DNA from: Rhodococcus yunnanensis NBRC 103083 | GTDB taxonomy: Bacteria > Actinomycetota > Actinomycetes > Mycobacteriales > Mycobacteriaceae | Assembly (NCBI RefSeq): GCF_001895005.1 | Contig: NZ_BCXH01000002.1 | Location: 372,001-436,000 of the forward strand | Reading direction: 5' to 3' | DNA: 64,000 nucleotides | In this document: positions 32,555 to 43,093 of the stretch, one piece after another | How positions within the stretch are numbered: position 1 is the stretch's first letter | Layout of the letters: every line of letters begins with the position of its first letter | Notes under the pieces: model-generated | The model's database searches: none | Seen by the model: the letters and a program-made list of their open reading frames with translations, nothing else | What the model was told of the DNA's origin: nothing | Made by a program: the position numbers and the translations under genes

Positions 32555-35500
32555 CTACTTGCACCCCGGCAGACCGGAGCGGTATACGTCGTCGTCACCG
32601 AGGCGTGCTGAATCGTTGAGCAGAACGTCCGCCTCGAGCTCGCGCGACGCCTTGGCGGGCGTCCCGTCGTGTCCGAGCCTGCGGTCGTCGGGACGCTCGT
32701 ACAGCGCGTCACCTCCCACCATCGCGGAGATCAGCCTGCGCTGACCGGCGATACGGCGTCCGTTCGCCCGCGCCACGTAGTCTGCGCGACGCTCCGCAGG
32801 TATCGCTTCCACGAACGCCTGCGGGTGCACGACGGCGATGAGACCGGAGACGTGTCCGAAGCCGAGCGAGGTCAGCAGACCTGCCTTGAGCGGCACGGAG
32901 TTGCCGAAGCGCAGCGGCTCGCGGGCCCACACGAGGTGTTCGAACTCGGTCATCTTGTCGTCGACGCAGTCGAGGCTGCGGTTCGGCGGAATGACTCCGT
33001 TTGCCAGCACCTGGCAGAGCCCGATCAGCTGGAATGCTGCGGCGCCACCCTTCGAGTGCCCGGTGAGGCTCTTCTGCGAGACGACGAACAGCGGTGCGCC
33101 GTCGGAGCGGCCGATCGCCTTCGCGAGGCGTGTGTGGAGCTCTGCCTCGTTCGGGTCGTTGGCTGCGGTCGAGGTGTCGTGCTTGGAGATCACGGCGATC
33201 TCGTCGGCGCTGACTCCGAGCGCGTTCAGCGAGAGCGCGAACGTCGAATCCTTGCCACCGCGACCGGCACTGAGCGCACCGAGTCCCGGAGCCGGGATGG
33301 AGGTGTGCACACCGTCGCCGAAGGACTGTGCGTACGCCACCACACCGAGGACCGGTAGGCCCATCTCGAGTGCGAGGTCACCACGAGCCAGCAGGATGGT
33401 GCCACCGCCCTGCGACTCGACGAATCCGCCGCGCCTGCGATCGTTGGCCCGCGAGAAACGGCGATCGCTGATTCCCTTGGCGGACATCGCAGCCGAGTCC
33501 GCGGTGGCCGACATGTCGCCGAAGCCGATGATGCCTTCGGTGCTCAGGTCGTCGAAACCGCCGGCGACGACGAGCTGCGCCTTGCCCAGCTTGATCTTGT
33601 CTACGCCTTCTTCGACGGAGACAGCCGCGGTGGCGCAGGCGGCCACGGGGTGAACCATCGCGCCGTAGCTACCGATGTAGGACTGAACCACATGCGCGGC
33701 AACGACGTTCGGCAGAGCTTCCTGCAAGATGTCGTTCGCACGAGCGTCGCCGAGCAGTGTGTCGATGTACAGCGAGCGCATCGACTCCATGCCGCCCATG
33801 CCGGTGCCCTGAGTGTTCGCGACCAGCGTCGGGTGGACCCAGCGCATCAGTTCCGACGGGTTGAAGCCCGAGGAGATGAACGCGTCGACCGTGGTGACGA
33901 TGTTCCACAGTGCAACCCGGTCGATCGAGCTGGCCATGTCGGGCGAGATGCCCCACTTGGTCGGGTCGAATCCGGTCGGAATCTGTCCACCCACGGTGCG
34001 GGTGAGCTTCATCTTCCGCGGAACGCGAATCTCGGTGCCCGCCTTGCGAGTGACCTGCCAGTCGCTCGAATCCGGGACCGGAGTGATCAGCGTGTGCTCG
34101 GGATCGGCTGCTGCGAACGAGCGTGCGTCGATCTCGGTTCCGACGACGAACGTGAGGTCGTTGTCGAGGAAGATCGAGGTCATGAGCGGCGCAGCGTTGC
34201 CGACCATGGCGCCGTCGTCGCCGTAGGTGCGAATGCCGCACTTCTCGACCACGGTGTCGTGGTACGTGTCGGCGATGTCTTCCTCGGCCACGAAGTCGCC
34301 CGACGCGATGTCGTACCAGCCCGGCTTGGGATCGTTCTCCCAGGCGATGAGGCCGGTGTTCCAGGCGAGTTCGAGAACGCCTGCGGCAGAAAGCTGCTCG
34401 TCGACCTCCATCTCGAAGCGGGTACGCGCGGAACCGTACGGTCCGAGCTCACCTGCACCGACGATGACGATGAGGTCCTTCGGATCGACATCGAGCGTCG
34501 GCCATGCCGGAGCAGTCGTCGCAGCGAGCCGCGGCGGTGCGGGCAGTGCGGCGATGACCGAGCTGTCGGCTTCTTCCGCACCCTTGTCCGCAGCTGCTGC
34601 TGCGGCGTCACGAGCGAGTTCGACGAGGTTGAGCTTGGTGTTCGCCAAACCGCCCGTCAGATCGGCCAGCAGCGGAGCCTGTGCGGCCTTGCGCTGCGCC
34701 GACGCGTCGGACAGCTTCAGCAGTTCGGTCGCCATCTCGTCCGTGGACCAGGTGCGTACCCCTTCTGCTTCGACGGCTTCGACGATCGGATCGTTGCCGC
34801 CCATGAGGCCGGTTCCGCGAACCCACCCGATGTGAGCGTGGGCGATGGTGACGCGCTCGGCCCAGTTCTTCTCCGAACCCCACTTCGCCGCGATGGCGTC
34901 GAGCGCAGCCTTGGACTCGCCGTAGGCTCCGTCGCCACCGAACATTCCGCGGTTCGGCGAACCGGGTAGAACGACGTGCAGGTGGGTGTCGATGTCGCTG
35001 TCGTAGCCGATCTTCGACAGTCCGCCGATCAGTCGCTCGACCGACCACAGCAGCACGCGCATTTCCATCTCGGCGCGGCCACCGGCGTCGGTGAGTTCAC
35101 CGACCACGCGAGGTGCGGCGAACGGGAACAGTAGCGTCGGTGTGATAGCGGCCTTCACCAGAGTCTTTGCGCCACCGGCGTTGTCGACCTGGTCGCTGCC
35201 GATCCACTCGATGAGTGCATCGACATCGGAGTACGACGCGATGTTGGCGGGCATGACCCACAGCGACGCTCCGGCGCGAGCGTTGTCGCGGTAGAGGGTG
35301 CGGTAGAAGCCGAGCCGCTCGTCGTCCAGACGCGAGGTCGTGACGAAGACGGTCGCTCCCCCGCCGAGCAGCTTGGCTGCGACCGATGCTGCGATCGACC
35401 CCTTGCTGCCTCCGGTGATGACGGCGACCTCGTCGGACCACACGCCCTTCTCGTCGGTAGCCACTGCGATCTCGGCGATTCGGCCGTAGACCTCGGAGAG

Positions 35501-38500
35501 CGTGACCTTGCGTTCGTAGTCGGCCTTGACCTTCCACCATGTGGCCTGCGCGGCAACTGCCTTGCCTGCTCCGGCGAAGCTCTCGACGGCCAGATCCTGT
35601 GCGGTGCCGAGCCACAGACGGGCCAGGTCCTCACGGGCGGTGGCCCAGCGATCGTCGATCAGCACGGCCCTGCGGGCATCGAATGCCGGTGCGACGAGTC
35701 GAGGCCAGTCCGAACCAAGCTCTGCCGCAACGAGATCGACGAGCGCAGCGTCCGGGTTCTCCACCGCAAGCGCGTTCGGAGCCTCGGTGAGACCCAGCTG
35801 CTCGAGCACGAGGCGTGCTGCCGAGGCGAGCACTCCGTCGCGACCGGTGATGTGTTCGGTGAACTCACCGAGCGCAGCTGCGTCGACGGTTCCGCCGCCG
35901 CCTCCGCCGGTCTGCGGCAGCGAGACTGCGACTCCGCGGCGGGCAGCGACCGCGGCAACTGCTGAGTCGATGACCGCGTCGACTGCTCCGCCGTCGGCGA
36001 GAGGGCCGTCGGCGAGTCCGCCGAGCGCACCACCGCGCACCGAGGATCCGTCACGAGTACCGAGGGCGACCTCGGCCGTGACGTGGTTGGCCCAGCCGTC
36101 GCCGAGTTCCCACGTCTTCTTGACCCGGTCCGCGATGGAGGCGGGGCGACGTCCCGAGGGTCCGAAGACCTTGCGCAGGTGGTCGTTGATCGAGTCGCTC
36201 AGCACGGGGCCGAACGGCTTGTAGGTACGAGCCAACTTGTTGACGGTGCCGGACAGCGCACCCATATCGGCGTCGGCGGCACCGTCGATGGCGCCGAGCG
36301 AGAGCTCGGAACCGAGGTCGACGAGCAGCTGGTTACGACGCGAGGAGACGCCGTCGCACAATGCCTCGATGGTGTCGGCGGGTCCGATCTGATCGAGCTG
36401 CAGCTTGGTCCACAAGCCGATCAGGATCTTCGTCGCGTCCGATGCACTGAAGGAGATGTCGTCGGGACGCGGGCCACCGGACGGCGCTGCCGCAGGAGCG
36501 GGTGCGGCCGCAGGGGCAGCAGCCGCTGCCGGAGCAGCAGTGTCGGCGACCGGAGTGTCCTCGTCGTCTTCGACCGGAGCAGGATCGGTGTCGGTGCCGT
36601 AGACGATGGCGGCTTCACGCTCGACGTTGAGAACCTCGACCGGGAAACCGAAGCGGCCCGGCAGCTTCAGCGTCTGTGACGCCAGGTTCGCGACGGTCGG
36701 TGTTGCCGACAGACCGATTTCGACGAAACGCTCGACACCGAGACCGCCGTCGGACTCGTCGGCGAACAGCAGGTCCTGTGTCTCGATCCACCGAACCGGG
36801 CTGGCGAACTGCCATGCCAGCAGCTCGGTCAGGACAACGCGGCACAGATCGTGCGGACGTGCGGCCCAGGAGTCGAAGTCTGCCAGCACGGCGTCGAGCG
36901 GCTCCGACGGAACAAGATCGGCGATCTCCTGAATGAAGCTGCGCTCCAGGGAGAACGGCTTCGGAACCAGGTTCGGGACGTAACGGCCGAGCAGGATCTC
37001 CGGGTCGAGATCGGCAGGCAGCAGCGCCTGGAGGCGGGTACGGAAGTCGTCGACTCCCCCGCGCAGCACCGTCGAGTGGAACGGCACGTCGATGCCGGGG
37101 ACCATGATGTAGGCGGCCTTGCCACCGAACTCGGCGCGGCGGATCGCGATCTTCTTCTCCAGCTCACCGAGTCCGTCGACCGTGCCGGCGATGGCGTACT
37201 GGCTGCCACGCAGGTTGAGGTTGACGATCTCGAGGAACTCACCGGACTCCTCGGCGACACCGGCCACGAAGCCTTGAACGTCGTCGTCGGCGAGACCGAT
37301 CTGCGACGGCCGGATCGCGGCCATGCGGTAGTTGCTTCGGCCTGCGGCGTCACGCGGGACGAGTGCGTGCATGGCCGATCCGCGCTGGAAAACGACCTCG
37401 AGGACGGCTTCGAGCGGCAGCACGCCTGCAACAGCGGCGAGTGCGTTGTATTCACCGACGGAGTGGCCTGCGAGGATCGAGTTCTCCACGAAGACACCGG
37501 ATTCACGAAGCTCGGCGACCTGAGCAACACCGAGGACCGCCATGGCGACCTGGGTGAACTGCGTCAGGTGGATGACACCGTCCGGGTGCTTGTGGGTGAC
37601 GCCGCGCGCCTTGAGCGAGGTCGGGTTGTCGCGCACCACAGCGAGAATCGAGAATCCGAGAGCAGCGCGGGTGTGCTTGTCTGCGCGCTCCCAGACCTCA
37701 CGAGCTGCCTTCGACCGCGCACGTGCGTCGAGGCCCATGCCCTGACGCTGGATGCCCTGACCGGGGAATGCGTAGACAGTCTTCGGAGCTGCGGTGCGTG
37801 CGGTGGCGACCATGACGAGTTCGCCTGCGACGCGGCAGGAAACCTCGACGAGCTCGGCGCCCTGGTCGAATCCGGTGCGGTCGACGCGTACGTCGATCTC
37901 GGCGCCGGGACGAACCATGCCCAGGAACCGTGCGGTCCATGCCGTCAGTCGACGCGGCGGTGTCTTGGTGTCGGTGTAGTCGACAGCGGTGACGACCTGC
38001 TGAGCTGCGGCCGAGAGCCACATACCGTGCACGATCGGGCTTCCGAGACCCGCCAGAAGCGCAGCAGGAACGGAGGTGTGGATCGGGTTGTGATCTCCCG
38101 AGACCTGGGCGAACGCCGCCATGTTGCGCGGCGCGGAGATGGTGCTCTGGCGACGGCGACGACGCGGTGTGTCCTTGGCCTCTGCCGTGACCGAGCCACC
38201 GGCGCGAGCCGGATCTGCCAACTCACCCTTGCCGGTGCGTCCGCGAATCGCGAAGCGCTCCACCAGCGTTGCGACGGTCGGGGCTTCGACGCCCTCACCG
38301 AGCGCGGCGCCGATCTCGACGGTGACCTCGACGACACGGCCGAGGTCGGTGTCGAGAACCTCTCCCGCTTCGGCTTTGACCACGAGGATGGACGGGTCGG
38401 TCGGCAGTTGGCCGACGAGGTCGACGCTGTGGTCGAGGTGCACCAGGTCGAGCATGCCTTCGATGACGTCGATATTGTTCGAGGTCTTGGTCGCACCGAG

Positions 38501-41500
38501 GACTGCGAACACTGCAGGCCAGCATGCACCGACCAGCACGTCGGGAACTGCATTGCCGCTCACGGTCAGCGACTCGGGCAGACCCGATCCTGTGACGCCT
38601 GCGTGGTCGGCCACCAGATCGGGAATCCACGCCAGGCTGATGCGAGCCGCGCCGTTCTTGACCTTCGGAAGTTCCTGCCCTGCAGCGACTCCGAGGAGCG
38701 AGGACATGCCCTTCTGTGCGTCGTCCGCGGTGACGATGGGTGCACCGCCGTCGATCGTGGACGCCGGAACGGTGAAGCGAATGCGAACCTCTTTGCCGGG
38801 CGCGAGCGGAACCGTCAGCTCGACGTGCTCCGAATCCTCCACCACCAGAGTCGATCCGGTCTGCGGATGCGATGCGGCAGTCTCGGAGTCGACGACCCAT
38901 TCCGCGACGTCACCGAGGCGTGCGACGGGGTTCTGCGAGATGCGCGAAGCCCAGTTCACATCCGGAGCGGACAGCACGATGCCGAGTAGTCCCGGTGCGA
39001 GATCGGCGTGACGACGACTCGCCACCGAGACAGCCTGTGCTCCGTCGGCGATGAGCTCGTCGGAGGTGGCCTTCTCGAAGCGGTCGAGCAACTCGCCGAC
39101 GGGCTCGTCGACGCGGGTGATACCGGCAACGGCAACGGTGCCGGGGATGACGCAGACCTGATCGGCGGAGTATCGCGGATCGTGCGCCTGCCACAGCGAG
39201 TCACTGCGCCACCAGCGTCGGACGTCGCCGTCGACGACGGGAACGAAGTTGACGGGCTTGCCCGGCAGACGGCACAGCGAGGTGAAGAAGGTGATGTCGG
39301 CGGGGTGCAGGACCACGTCGCCCGCATCGGGGAACTGTGCGAGCAGCGAACGCAGTGCGGCACGGGGACGCTCGAGCGTGTCGACATCGGCGAACAGAGT
39401 CGGAATTGGTCCGCGATCGACCGGGTGCAGACGCGCCTCGGCGCGTTGCATCATCTCGAGGAAGCGGGTGCGCCACGTGACGTCGAGCCACACCGATTCC
39501 GTTGCTTCGGAGAGTGCGTCGGCGAACTCGCCGCCGGTGTCGAACTCGCGGTGGACATCCGAGCCGACAGCAAGATCGAGGTACCGTTCGAGCCACTGCG
39601 CGTAGGTCATCTCGGCGACGTCACCGAAGAACGGCTTGGCGGTGCCGTCGAGCGCTGCGATGATCTCGTCGCGACGCTTCGCGACGGCCTCGGCGTCACC
39701 GGCGACCTCGTCGAGCAGGCGGCCGCAGCGCGATGCCGCGTTGTCGATCTCGTGGATGTCCGCGCCGAGCTGGCTGCGACCGGAGGCCATTCCGCCTCCG
39801 GCGGTGCCGGCGCCGACCCAGTCGGGCGTTCCGGGTGTGTCGACGAGAAGCTGCTTGACCTCGGCGGACGTCGTGGCTTCCAGGGCTGCCATTGCGGCGG
39901 TTCCGACGAGGATGCCGTCGAGGGGCATCTTCGGGTAGCCGGCGCTCAGCGACCAACGGCCGGTCAGGTATTCGGCTGCACGCTCGGGCGTGCCGATGCC
40001 GCCACCGACGCAGATGACGAGGTTGGGGCGTGCACGCAGCTCGGCGTATGTGCTGATGAGGAGGTCGTCGAGGTCTTCCCACGAGTGGTGTCCGCCTGCG
40101 CGGCCGCCCTCGATGTGGGCGATGACCGGGAACGACGGCACCTCGCTGGCGATGCGGATGACTGCGCGGATCTGCGCGACGGTTCCCGGCTTGAAGGCGA
40201 CGTAGCTGAAGCCGGCCTCACGCAGGTCGTCGATGATCGTGACGGCTTCTTCGAGCTCGGGGATACCCGCGGTGACCACGACGCCGTCGAACGGAGCGCC
40301 AGCAGCGCGAGCCCGCGGAACGAGGCGCTTGCCGCCCACGTGGAGCTTCCACAGATACGGGTCGAGGAACATGGAGTTGAACTGCACTGCGCGGCCCGGC
40401 TCCAGCAGACCTTCCAGCTTCTCGACGTGGTCGGCGAAGATCTGCTCGGTGACCTGGCCGCCACCGGCGAGCTCGGCCCAGTGGCCGGCGTTGGCCGCGG
40501 CAGCGACGATCGCGGGATCCACCGTCGTCGGCGTCATACCGGCGAGCAGCATCGGCGAGCGTCCGGTCAGCTTGGTGAAGGAGGTCTCGACGACGACGCG
40601 GCCGTCCGGCAACGTCACCGGCTTCGGCGCGAACTCGGACCACGACGGCTGCACCTCGGGCGCTGCGCCGGGAGTGAGGAGGTTGCGGTGTCCGCCGCGG
40701 GTGGACGCGGCGACGATGCCGACGCCCTGGCCACGAAGAGCGGGCACGGTCATACGGGTCAGGATGTCGCCGGGGCCGAGATCGAGGATCCAATCGGCAC
40801 CCGCGTCGACGACTCCGTCGACCTCGGCGACCCAGTCGACCGGATCGACGAGGATGCGCTGCGCAAGGCTGCGTGCGACGTCGACGTCCAGGCCGGTGCG
40901 CTGCGCCCATGCGGCGACGAGTTCGACGGCGTCGGCCAATGCGGGGTGGTGGAAGCCGACCTCGACCGAAAGCAGCTCGAAGACGGGGGCGAATGTGGCG
41001 CCGCCGCGCTTCTTGGAATCGCGCTCACGCTCTTCCTGCGCGGCGATCTGCTCGGCACGTTCCTGAACGCGGGCGAGCTGCGCAGGCGGTCCGGCGAGTA
41101 CGACGCGGCGACGGCCGTTGCGAATGGCGAGAACTGCCGAGCGCTCGGGTGCACCGTCGATGGCGAGCTCGTCGACGATGGCCTGCAGCCGCTCGGGCTC
41201 GACATTGGACACCGAGACCATCGGCGCACGATCGGCTGCGCCGATGATGCCGCGGCGGCGGGCAACGAGGCCTGCTGCGGCACCGATCAACTGAGCGACA
41301 GCGAGGAGACGAGCATCCTCGGCACCGTTGCTCGCGACCGACTCGGCTGCGATGAGGCCCTGCGAGTGGCCGATGACGGCAACGGGAGGAGTAGCGATCG
41401 GGTCGAGACCCTGCAGCTTCAGTGCGCGCAGTGCGGCGACCTGGGTGAGGAAGACACCGGGAAGTGAGACTGCCGCGGACGTCAGCGCCGCCTCGGAGGG

Positions 41501-41839
41501 GCCGAAGGCGGCTGCGCCCTCTTCGTCGTCGGCGAGGTCCTGCTCCAGCATCCAACCGATGGGGTCGAATCCGACCGAGCGGACAACGAGGAGGTCGTCG
41601 GCGACCGGGGCGAGTAGTGCTGCAGATTCGTTGACCAGATCGGTCAGCTCGGGCTCGATGGCCGAGTCACGCGCGAGTTCTTCGAGCGAGCTGAGCCACG
41701 GGGAACCCTGTCCACCGAATGCGAGCGCGTAAGGCTCGCCCGCTGCGAAGCGATCCGCGAGCGTCCGAGAACCGCCACCGCTCTTCGGGGTTCTCCTCGC
41801 GCCCTGTCCGTGTGATGGTGTGCTCTCGTTGATCGTCAA
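32555..41839 (-). CDS. fas: Type I fatty acid synthase (single-chain, bacterial FAS I)
   Basis: About 3,094 residues, matching mycobacterial Fas in length and domain order. Acetyl transferase has GHSQG (about 156). Enoyl reductase has GMTPTT (about 430) and GGRAGGHHSWED (about 580). Dehydratase has GDHNPIHT (about 1248). Malonyl/palmitoyl transferase has GHSVGEY (about 1458). ACP has its modified Ser in DGVSSRRNQ (about 1831). Ketoreductase has TGGSKGSIA (about 2143) and GAYGESK (about 2306). Ketosynthase has its active Cys in AACATAAV (about 2733), with HDTS and GHSKGG. It makes C16-C24 acyl-CoA for membrane lipids and mycolic acid synthesis. Start TTG 41839 (GAGAGGAA upstream) aligns with the mycobacterial N-terminus (TINE...); the open frame extends 32 codons further without support. 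Confidence 0.97.
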   Translation of the reverse strand: MTINESTPSHGQGARRTPKSGGGSRTLADRFAAGEPYALAFGGQGSPWLSSLEELARDSAIEPELTDLVNESAALLAPVADDLLVVRSVGFDPIGWMLEQDLADDEEGAAAFGPSEAALTSAAVSLPGVFLTQVAALRALKLQGLDPIATPPVAVIGHSQGLIAAESVASNGAEDARLLAVAQLIGAAAGLVARRRGIIGAADRAPMVSVSNVEPERLQAIVDELAIDGAPERSAVLAIRNGRRRVVLAGPPAQLARVQERAEQIAAQEERERDSKKRGGATFAPVFELLSVEVGFHHPALADAVELVAAWAQRTGLDVDVARSLAQRILVDPVDWVAEVDGVVDAGADWILDLGPGDILTRMTVPALRGQGVGIVAASTRGGHRNLLTPGAAPEVQPSWSEFAPKPVTLPDGRVVVETSFTKLTGRSPMLLAGMTPTTVDPAIVAAAANAGHWAELAGGGQVTEQIFADHVEKLEGLLEPGRAVQFNSMFLDPYLWKLHVGGKRLVPRARAAGAPFDGVVVTAGIPELEEAVTIIDDLREAGFSYVAFKPGTVAQIRAVIRIASEVPSFPVIAHIEGGRAGGHHSWEDLDDLLISTYAELRARPNLVICVGGGIGTPERAAEYLTGRWSLSAGYPKMPLDGILVGTAAMAALEATTSAEVKQLLVDTPGTPDWVGAGTAGGGMASGRSQLGADIHEIDNAASRCGRLLDEVAGDAEAVAKRRDEIIAALDGTAKPFFGDVAEMTYAQWLERYLDLAVGSDVHREFDTGGEFADALSEATESVWLDVTWRTRFLEMMQRAEARLHPVDRGPIPTLFADVDTLERPRAALRSLLAQFPDAGDVVLHPADITFFTSLCRLPGKPVNFVPVVDGDVRRWWRSDSLWQAHDPRYSADQVCVIPGTVAVAGITRVDEPVGELLDRFEKATSDELIADGAQAVSVASRRHADLAPGLLGIVLSAPDVNWASRISQNPVARLGDVAEWVVDSETAASHPQTGSTLVVEDSEHVELTVPLAPGKEVRIRFTVPASTIDGGAPIVTADDAQKGMSSLLGVAAGQELPKVKNGAARISLAWIPDLVADHAGVTGSGLPESLTVSGNAVPDVLVGACWPAVFAVLGATKTSNNIDVIEGMLDLVHLDHSVDLVGQLPTDPSILVVKAEAGEVLDTDLGRVVEVTVEIGAALGEGVEAPTVATLVERFAIRGRTGKGELADPARAGGSVTAEAKDTPRRRRRQSTISAPRNMAAFAQVSGDHNPIHTSVPAALLAGLGSPIVHGMWLSAAAQQVVTAVDYTDTKTPPRRLTAWTARFLGMVRPGAEIDVRVDRTGFDQGAELVEVSCRVAGELVMVATARTAAPKTVYAFPGQGIQRQGMGLDARARSKAAREVWERADKHTRAALGFSILAVVRDNPTSLKARGVTHKHPDGVIHLTQFTQVAMAVLGVAQVAELRESGVFVENSILAGHSVGEYNALAAVAGVLPLEAVLEVVFQRGSAMHALVPRDAAGRSNYRMAAIRPSQIGLADDDVQGFVAGVAEESGEFLEIVNLNLRGSQYAIAGTVDGLGELEKKIAIRRAEFGGKAAYIMVPGIDVPFHSTVLRGGVDDFRTRLQALLPADLDPEILLGRYVPNLVPKPFSLERSFIQEIADLVPSEPLDAVLADFDSWAARPHDLCRVVLTELLAWQFASPVRWIETQDLLFADESDGGLGVERFVEIGLSATPTVANLASQTLKLPGRFGFPVEVLNVEREAAIVYGTDTDPAPVEDDEDTPVADTAAPAAAAAPAAAPAPAAAPSGGPRPDDISFSASDATKILIGLWTKLQLDQIGPADTIEALCDGVSSRRNQLLVDLGSELSLGAIDGAADADMGALSGTVNKLARTYKPFGPVLSDSINDHLRKVFGPSGRRPASIADRVKKTWELGDGWANHVTAEVALGTRDGSSVRGGALGGLADGPLADGGAVDAVIDSAVAAVAARRGVAVSLPQTGGGGGGTVDAAALGEFTEHITGRDGVLASAARLVLEQLGLTEAPNALAVENPDAALVDLVAAELGSDWPRLVAPAFDARRAVLIDDRWATAREDLARLWLGTAQDLAVESFAGAGKAVAAQATWWKVKADYERKVTLSEVYGRIAEIAVATDEKGVWSDEVAVITGGSKGSIAASVAAKLLGGGATVFVTTSRLDDERLGFYRTLYRDNARAGASLWVMPANIASYSDVDALIEWIGSDQVDNAGGAKTLVKAAITPTLLFPFAAPRVVGELTDAGGRAEMEMRVLLWSVERLIGGLSKIGYDSDIDTHLHVVLPGSPNRGMFGGDGAYGESKAALDAIAAKWGSEKNWAERVTIAHAHIGWVRGTGLMGGNDPIVEAVEAEGVRTWSTDEMATELLKLSDASAQRKAAQAPLLADLTGGLANTKLNLVELARDAAAAAADKGAEEADSSVIAALPAPPRLAATTAPAWPTLDVDPKDLIVIVGAGELGPYGSARTRFEMEVDEQLSAAGVLELAWNTGLIAWENDPKPGWYDIASGDFVAEEDIADTYHDTVVEKCGIRTYGDDGAMVGNAAPLMTSIFLDNDLTFVVGTEIDARSFAAADPEHTLITPVPDSSDWQVTRKAGTEIRVPRKMKLTRTVGGQIPTGFDPTKWGISPDMASSIDRVALWNIVTTVDAFISSGFNPSELMRWVHPTLVANTQGTGMGGMESMRSLYIDTLLGDARANDILQEALPNVVAAHVVQSYIGSYGAMVHPVAACATAAVSVEEGVDKIKLGKAQLVVAGGFDDLSTEGIIGFGDMSATADSAAMSAKGISDRRFSRANDRRRGGFVESQGGGTILLARGDLALEMGLPVLGVVAYAQSFGDGVHTSIPAPGLGALSAGRGGKDSTFALSLNALGVSADEIAVISKHDTSTAANDPNEAELHTRLAKAIGRSDGAPLFVVSQKSLTGHSKGGAAAFQLIGLCQVLANGVIPPNRSLDCVDDKMTEFEHLVWAREPLRFGNSVPLKAGLLTSLGFGHVSGLIAVVHPQAFVEAIPAERRADYVARANGRRIAGQRRLISAMVGGDALYERPDDRRLGHDGTPAKASRELEADVLLNDSARLGDDDVYRSGLPGCK

Positions 41840-42250
41840 GGTGCAAGATTCCTCTCGTGAGCATCTCGTTCGAGATGTTCTTCGGTGGCGCCTTTTACCG
41901 GCGTTGTCTGCGAAATCGTGGAGCACGAGCGCCATCGGCAGCGACGTGTCTCTATCCGCGCTTCACCAGGTTGACACACAATCATGAGGAAATCCTCACG
42001 TTTGATTTGACGTCCAACTGCTACCAGCGAGTACGGATCCGAAAGCGTCTTTACCGGCGGTTGGGACAACTCGTCGGTAACAAACATCGGTGCAGGCACA
42101 GCGCAGATTCGAACTGAGAGAACATGAGGAAACCCTCGGATTTATCGTTACCATTCCGTTATGTGAGTCTCGCCACATGTTCGACTCTCGCAAACCTGTC
42201 GGTGGCCGGCAGTACCTTCGGCCGCACACATCGACTCCAGGGGGGAATTC
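41840..42250. promoter_or_regulatory. fas / HhH-gene divergent intergenic region with paired inverted repeats
   Basis: This 411-bp gap must hold the fas promoter (leftward) and the promoter of the gene at 42251. Two similar elements, CATGAGGAAATCCTCA (41983-41998, with TGAGGA-AA-TCCTCA a perfect inverted repeat) and CATGAGGAAACCCTCG (42123-42138), lie about 140 bp apart. They could be binding sites of a fas regulator. No reading frame here is convincing; the open fas frame that extends to 41935 lacks a ribosome site. Confidence 0.45.
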
Positions 42251-42949
42251 ATGTATTCATCAGTCACACATATCTTTTCACAGCGCGATCGCGACGCCGT
42301 CGCGGCACACGTGGAAGCCACTGCGGCACGGACCATGTCGACGTTCTCGTCGAACAGATGGCGCGACGAGATCGAGGCGGCGCTTCTCGACGCGGTCTTC
42401 TCGGCACGAGCGTCCTACGGCGGACCCGAAACCGGCGTCCGACGCGTGATCGCGACATGGCGTGAGTACCGCGGCGTCGATCGTCTCGACGACCTCACGG
42501 CGTTCTCCGCATTCGCGGACCGCCCGGACGAGCTCGTGTCGATACTCGGCAACCGACAGCGGGTCGCGGGCAACAAGATCACCAAGGCCGAGGCGGTCGT
42601 CGATATCGCAGCCGCATTGATCGGACTCGGCGTTCGGCACTGCAACGACCTGGACGACGCCGACGACCAACGGGCGGCGGTGACAGCCGTTGCCGGCGTC
42701 GGTCCGAAAACGTGGGAATGCGTGCTCTTCACTGCGGGAGCTCACACGACAGACGCATCCGAACTCATTTCAGGCTTCGTCGCCGACGCTCTCGGTCGCG
42801 ATATCGACCGGGATACCGCCGACGTTCTACTCGCCGCGACGGCCGAGTCGATGGGCGTCGACGTCCGCGCACTGGAGCATTCCGTGTGGCGATATCAACG
42901 ACGCCTCGTACCCGTCACCAAGCGGCCGCCGCTGAGCGAGGTGGGCTGA
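42251..42949 (+). CDS. Helix-hairpin-helix protein related to HhH-GPD DNA glycosylases
   Basis: 232 residues from ATG 42251, preceded by GGGGGG. Residues about 60-175 follow an EndoIII-like helical layout: KITKAEAVVDIAAALIGLGV, then the hairpin VAGVGPKTWECVLFTAGA whose Lys matches the catalytic Lys position of bifunctional glycosylases, then an Asp in TTDASELI near the usual catalytic Asp. The C-terminal iron-sulphur cysteines of EndoIII are absent. It may be a divergent base-excision enzyme or a non-catalytic relative. It is divergent from fas. A perfect 36-bp hairpin terminates it. Confidence 0.65.
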   Translation: MYSSVTHIFSQRDRDAVAAHVEATAARTMSTFSSNRWRDEIEAALLDAVFSARASYGGPETGVRRVIATWREYRGVDRLDDLTAFSAFADRPDELVSILGNRQRVAGNKITKAEAVVDIAAALIGLGVRHCNDLDDADDQRAAVTAVAGVGPKTWECVLFTAGAHTTDASELISGFVADALGRDIDRDTADVLLAATAESMGVDVRALEHSVWRYQRRLVPVTKRPPLSEVG

Positions 42950-43052
42950 TCACACGCACTAATCGATTCCAAGTTGACATGCGACGTCGTCTCTGAAAAG
43001 CACAGCGACACAGAATGTTCGACGACCGAGGGCCTGAATGACTTTCGCAGTT

Positions 43053-43088
43053 CCGAGTGCGACCGGCACGCGTGCCGGTCGCACTCGG
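43053..43088. terminator. 36-bp perfect hairpin between convergent genes
   Basis: The two 18-bp halves (starting CCGAGTGCGACCGG) are exact reverse complements with no loop bases beyond the centre. It lies 104 bp after the HhH gene and 6 bp before the stop codon of the convergent tetR gene. No U-run follows on either strand, so it may act with other factors. Confidence 0.75.
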
Positions 43089-43093
43089 CTGGG

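Noticed and set aside
36851..38989. Long plus-strand reading frame (712 codons) opposite fas
   Set aside because: It lies wholly antisense to the conserved fas dehydratase and transferase domains. Arg/His/Val-rich composition without motifs marks it as a high-GC shadow.
39008..41467. Long plus-strand reading frame (819 codons) opposite fas
   Set aside because: Antisense to the acyl transferase and enoyl reductase domains of fas. No domain, signal or ribosome site was found.
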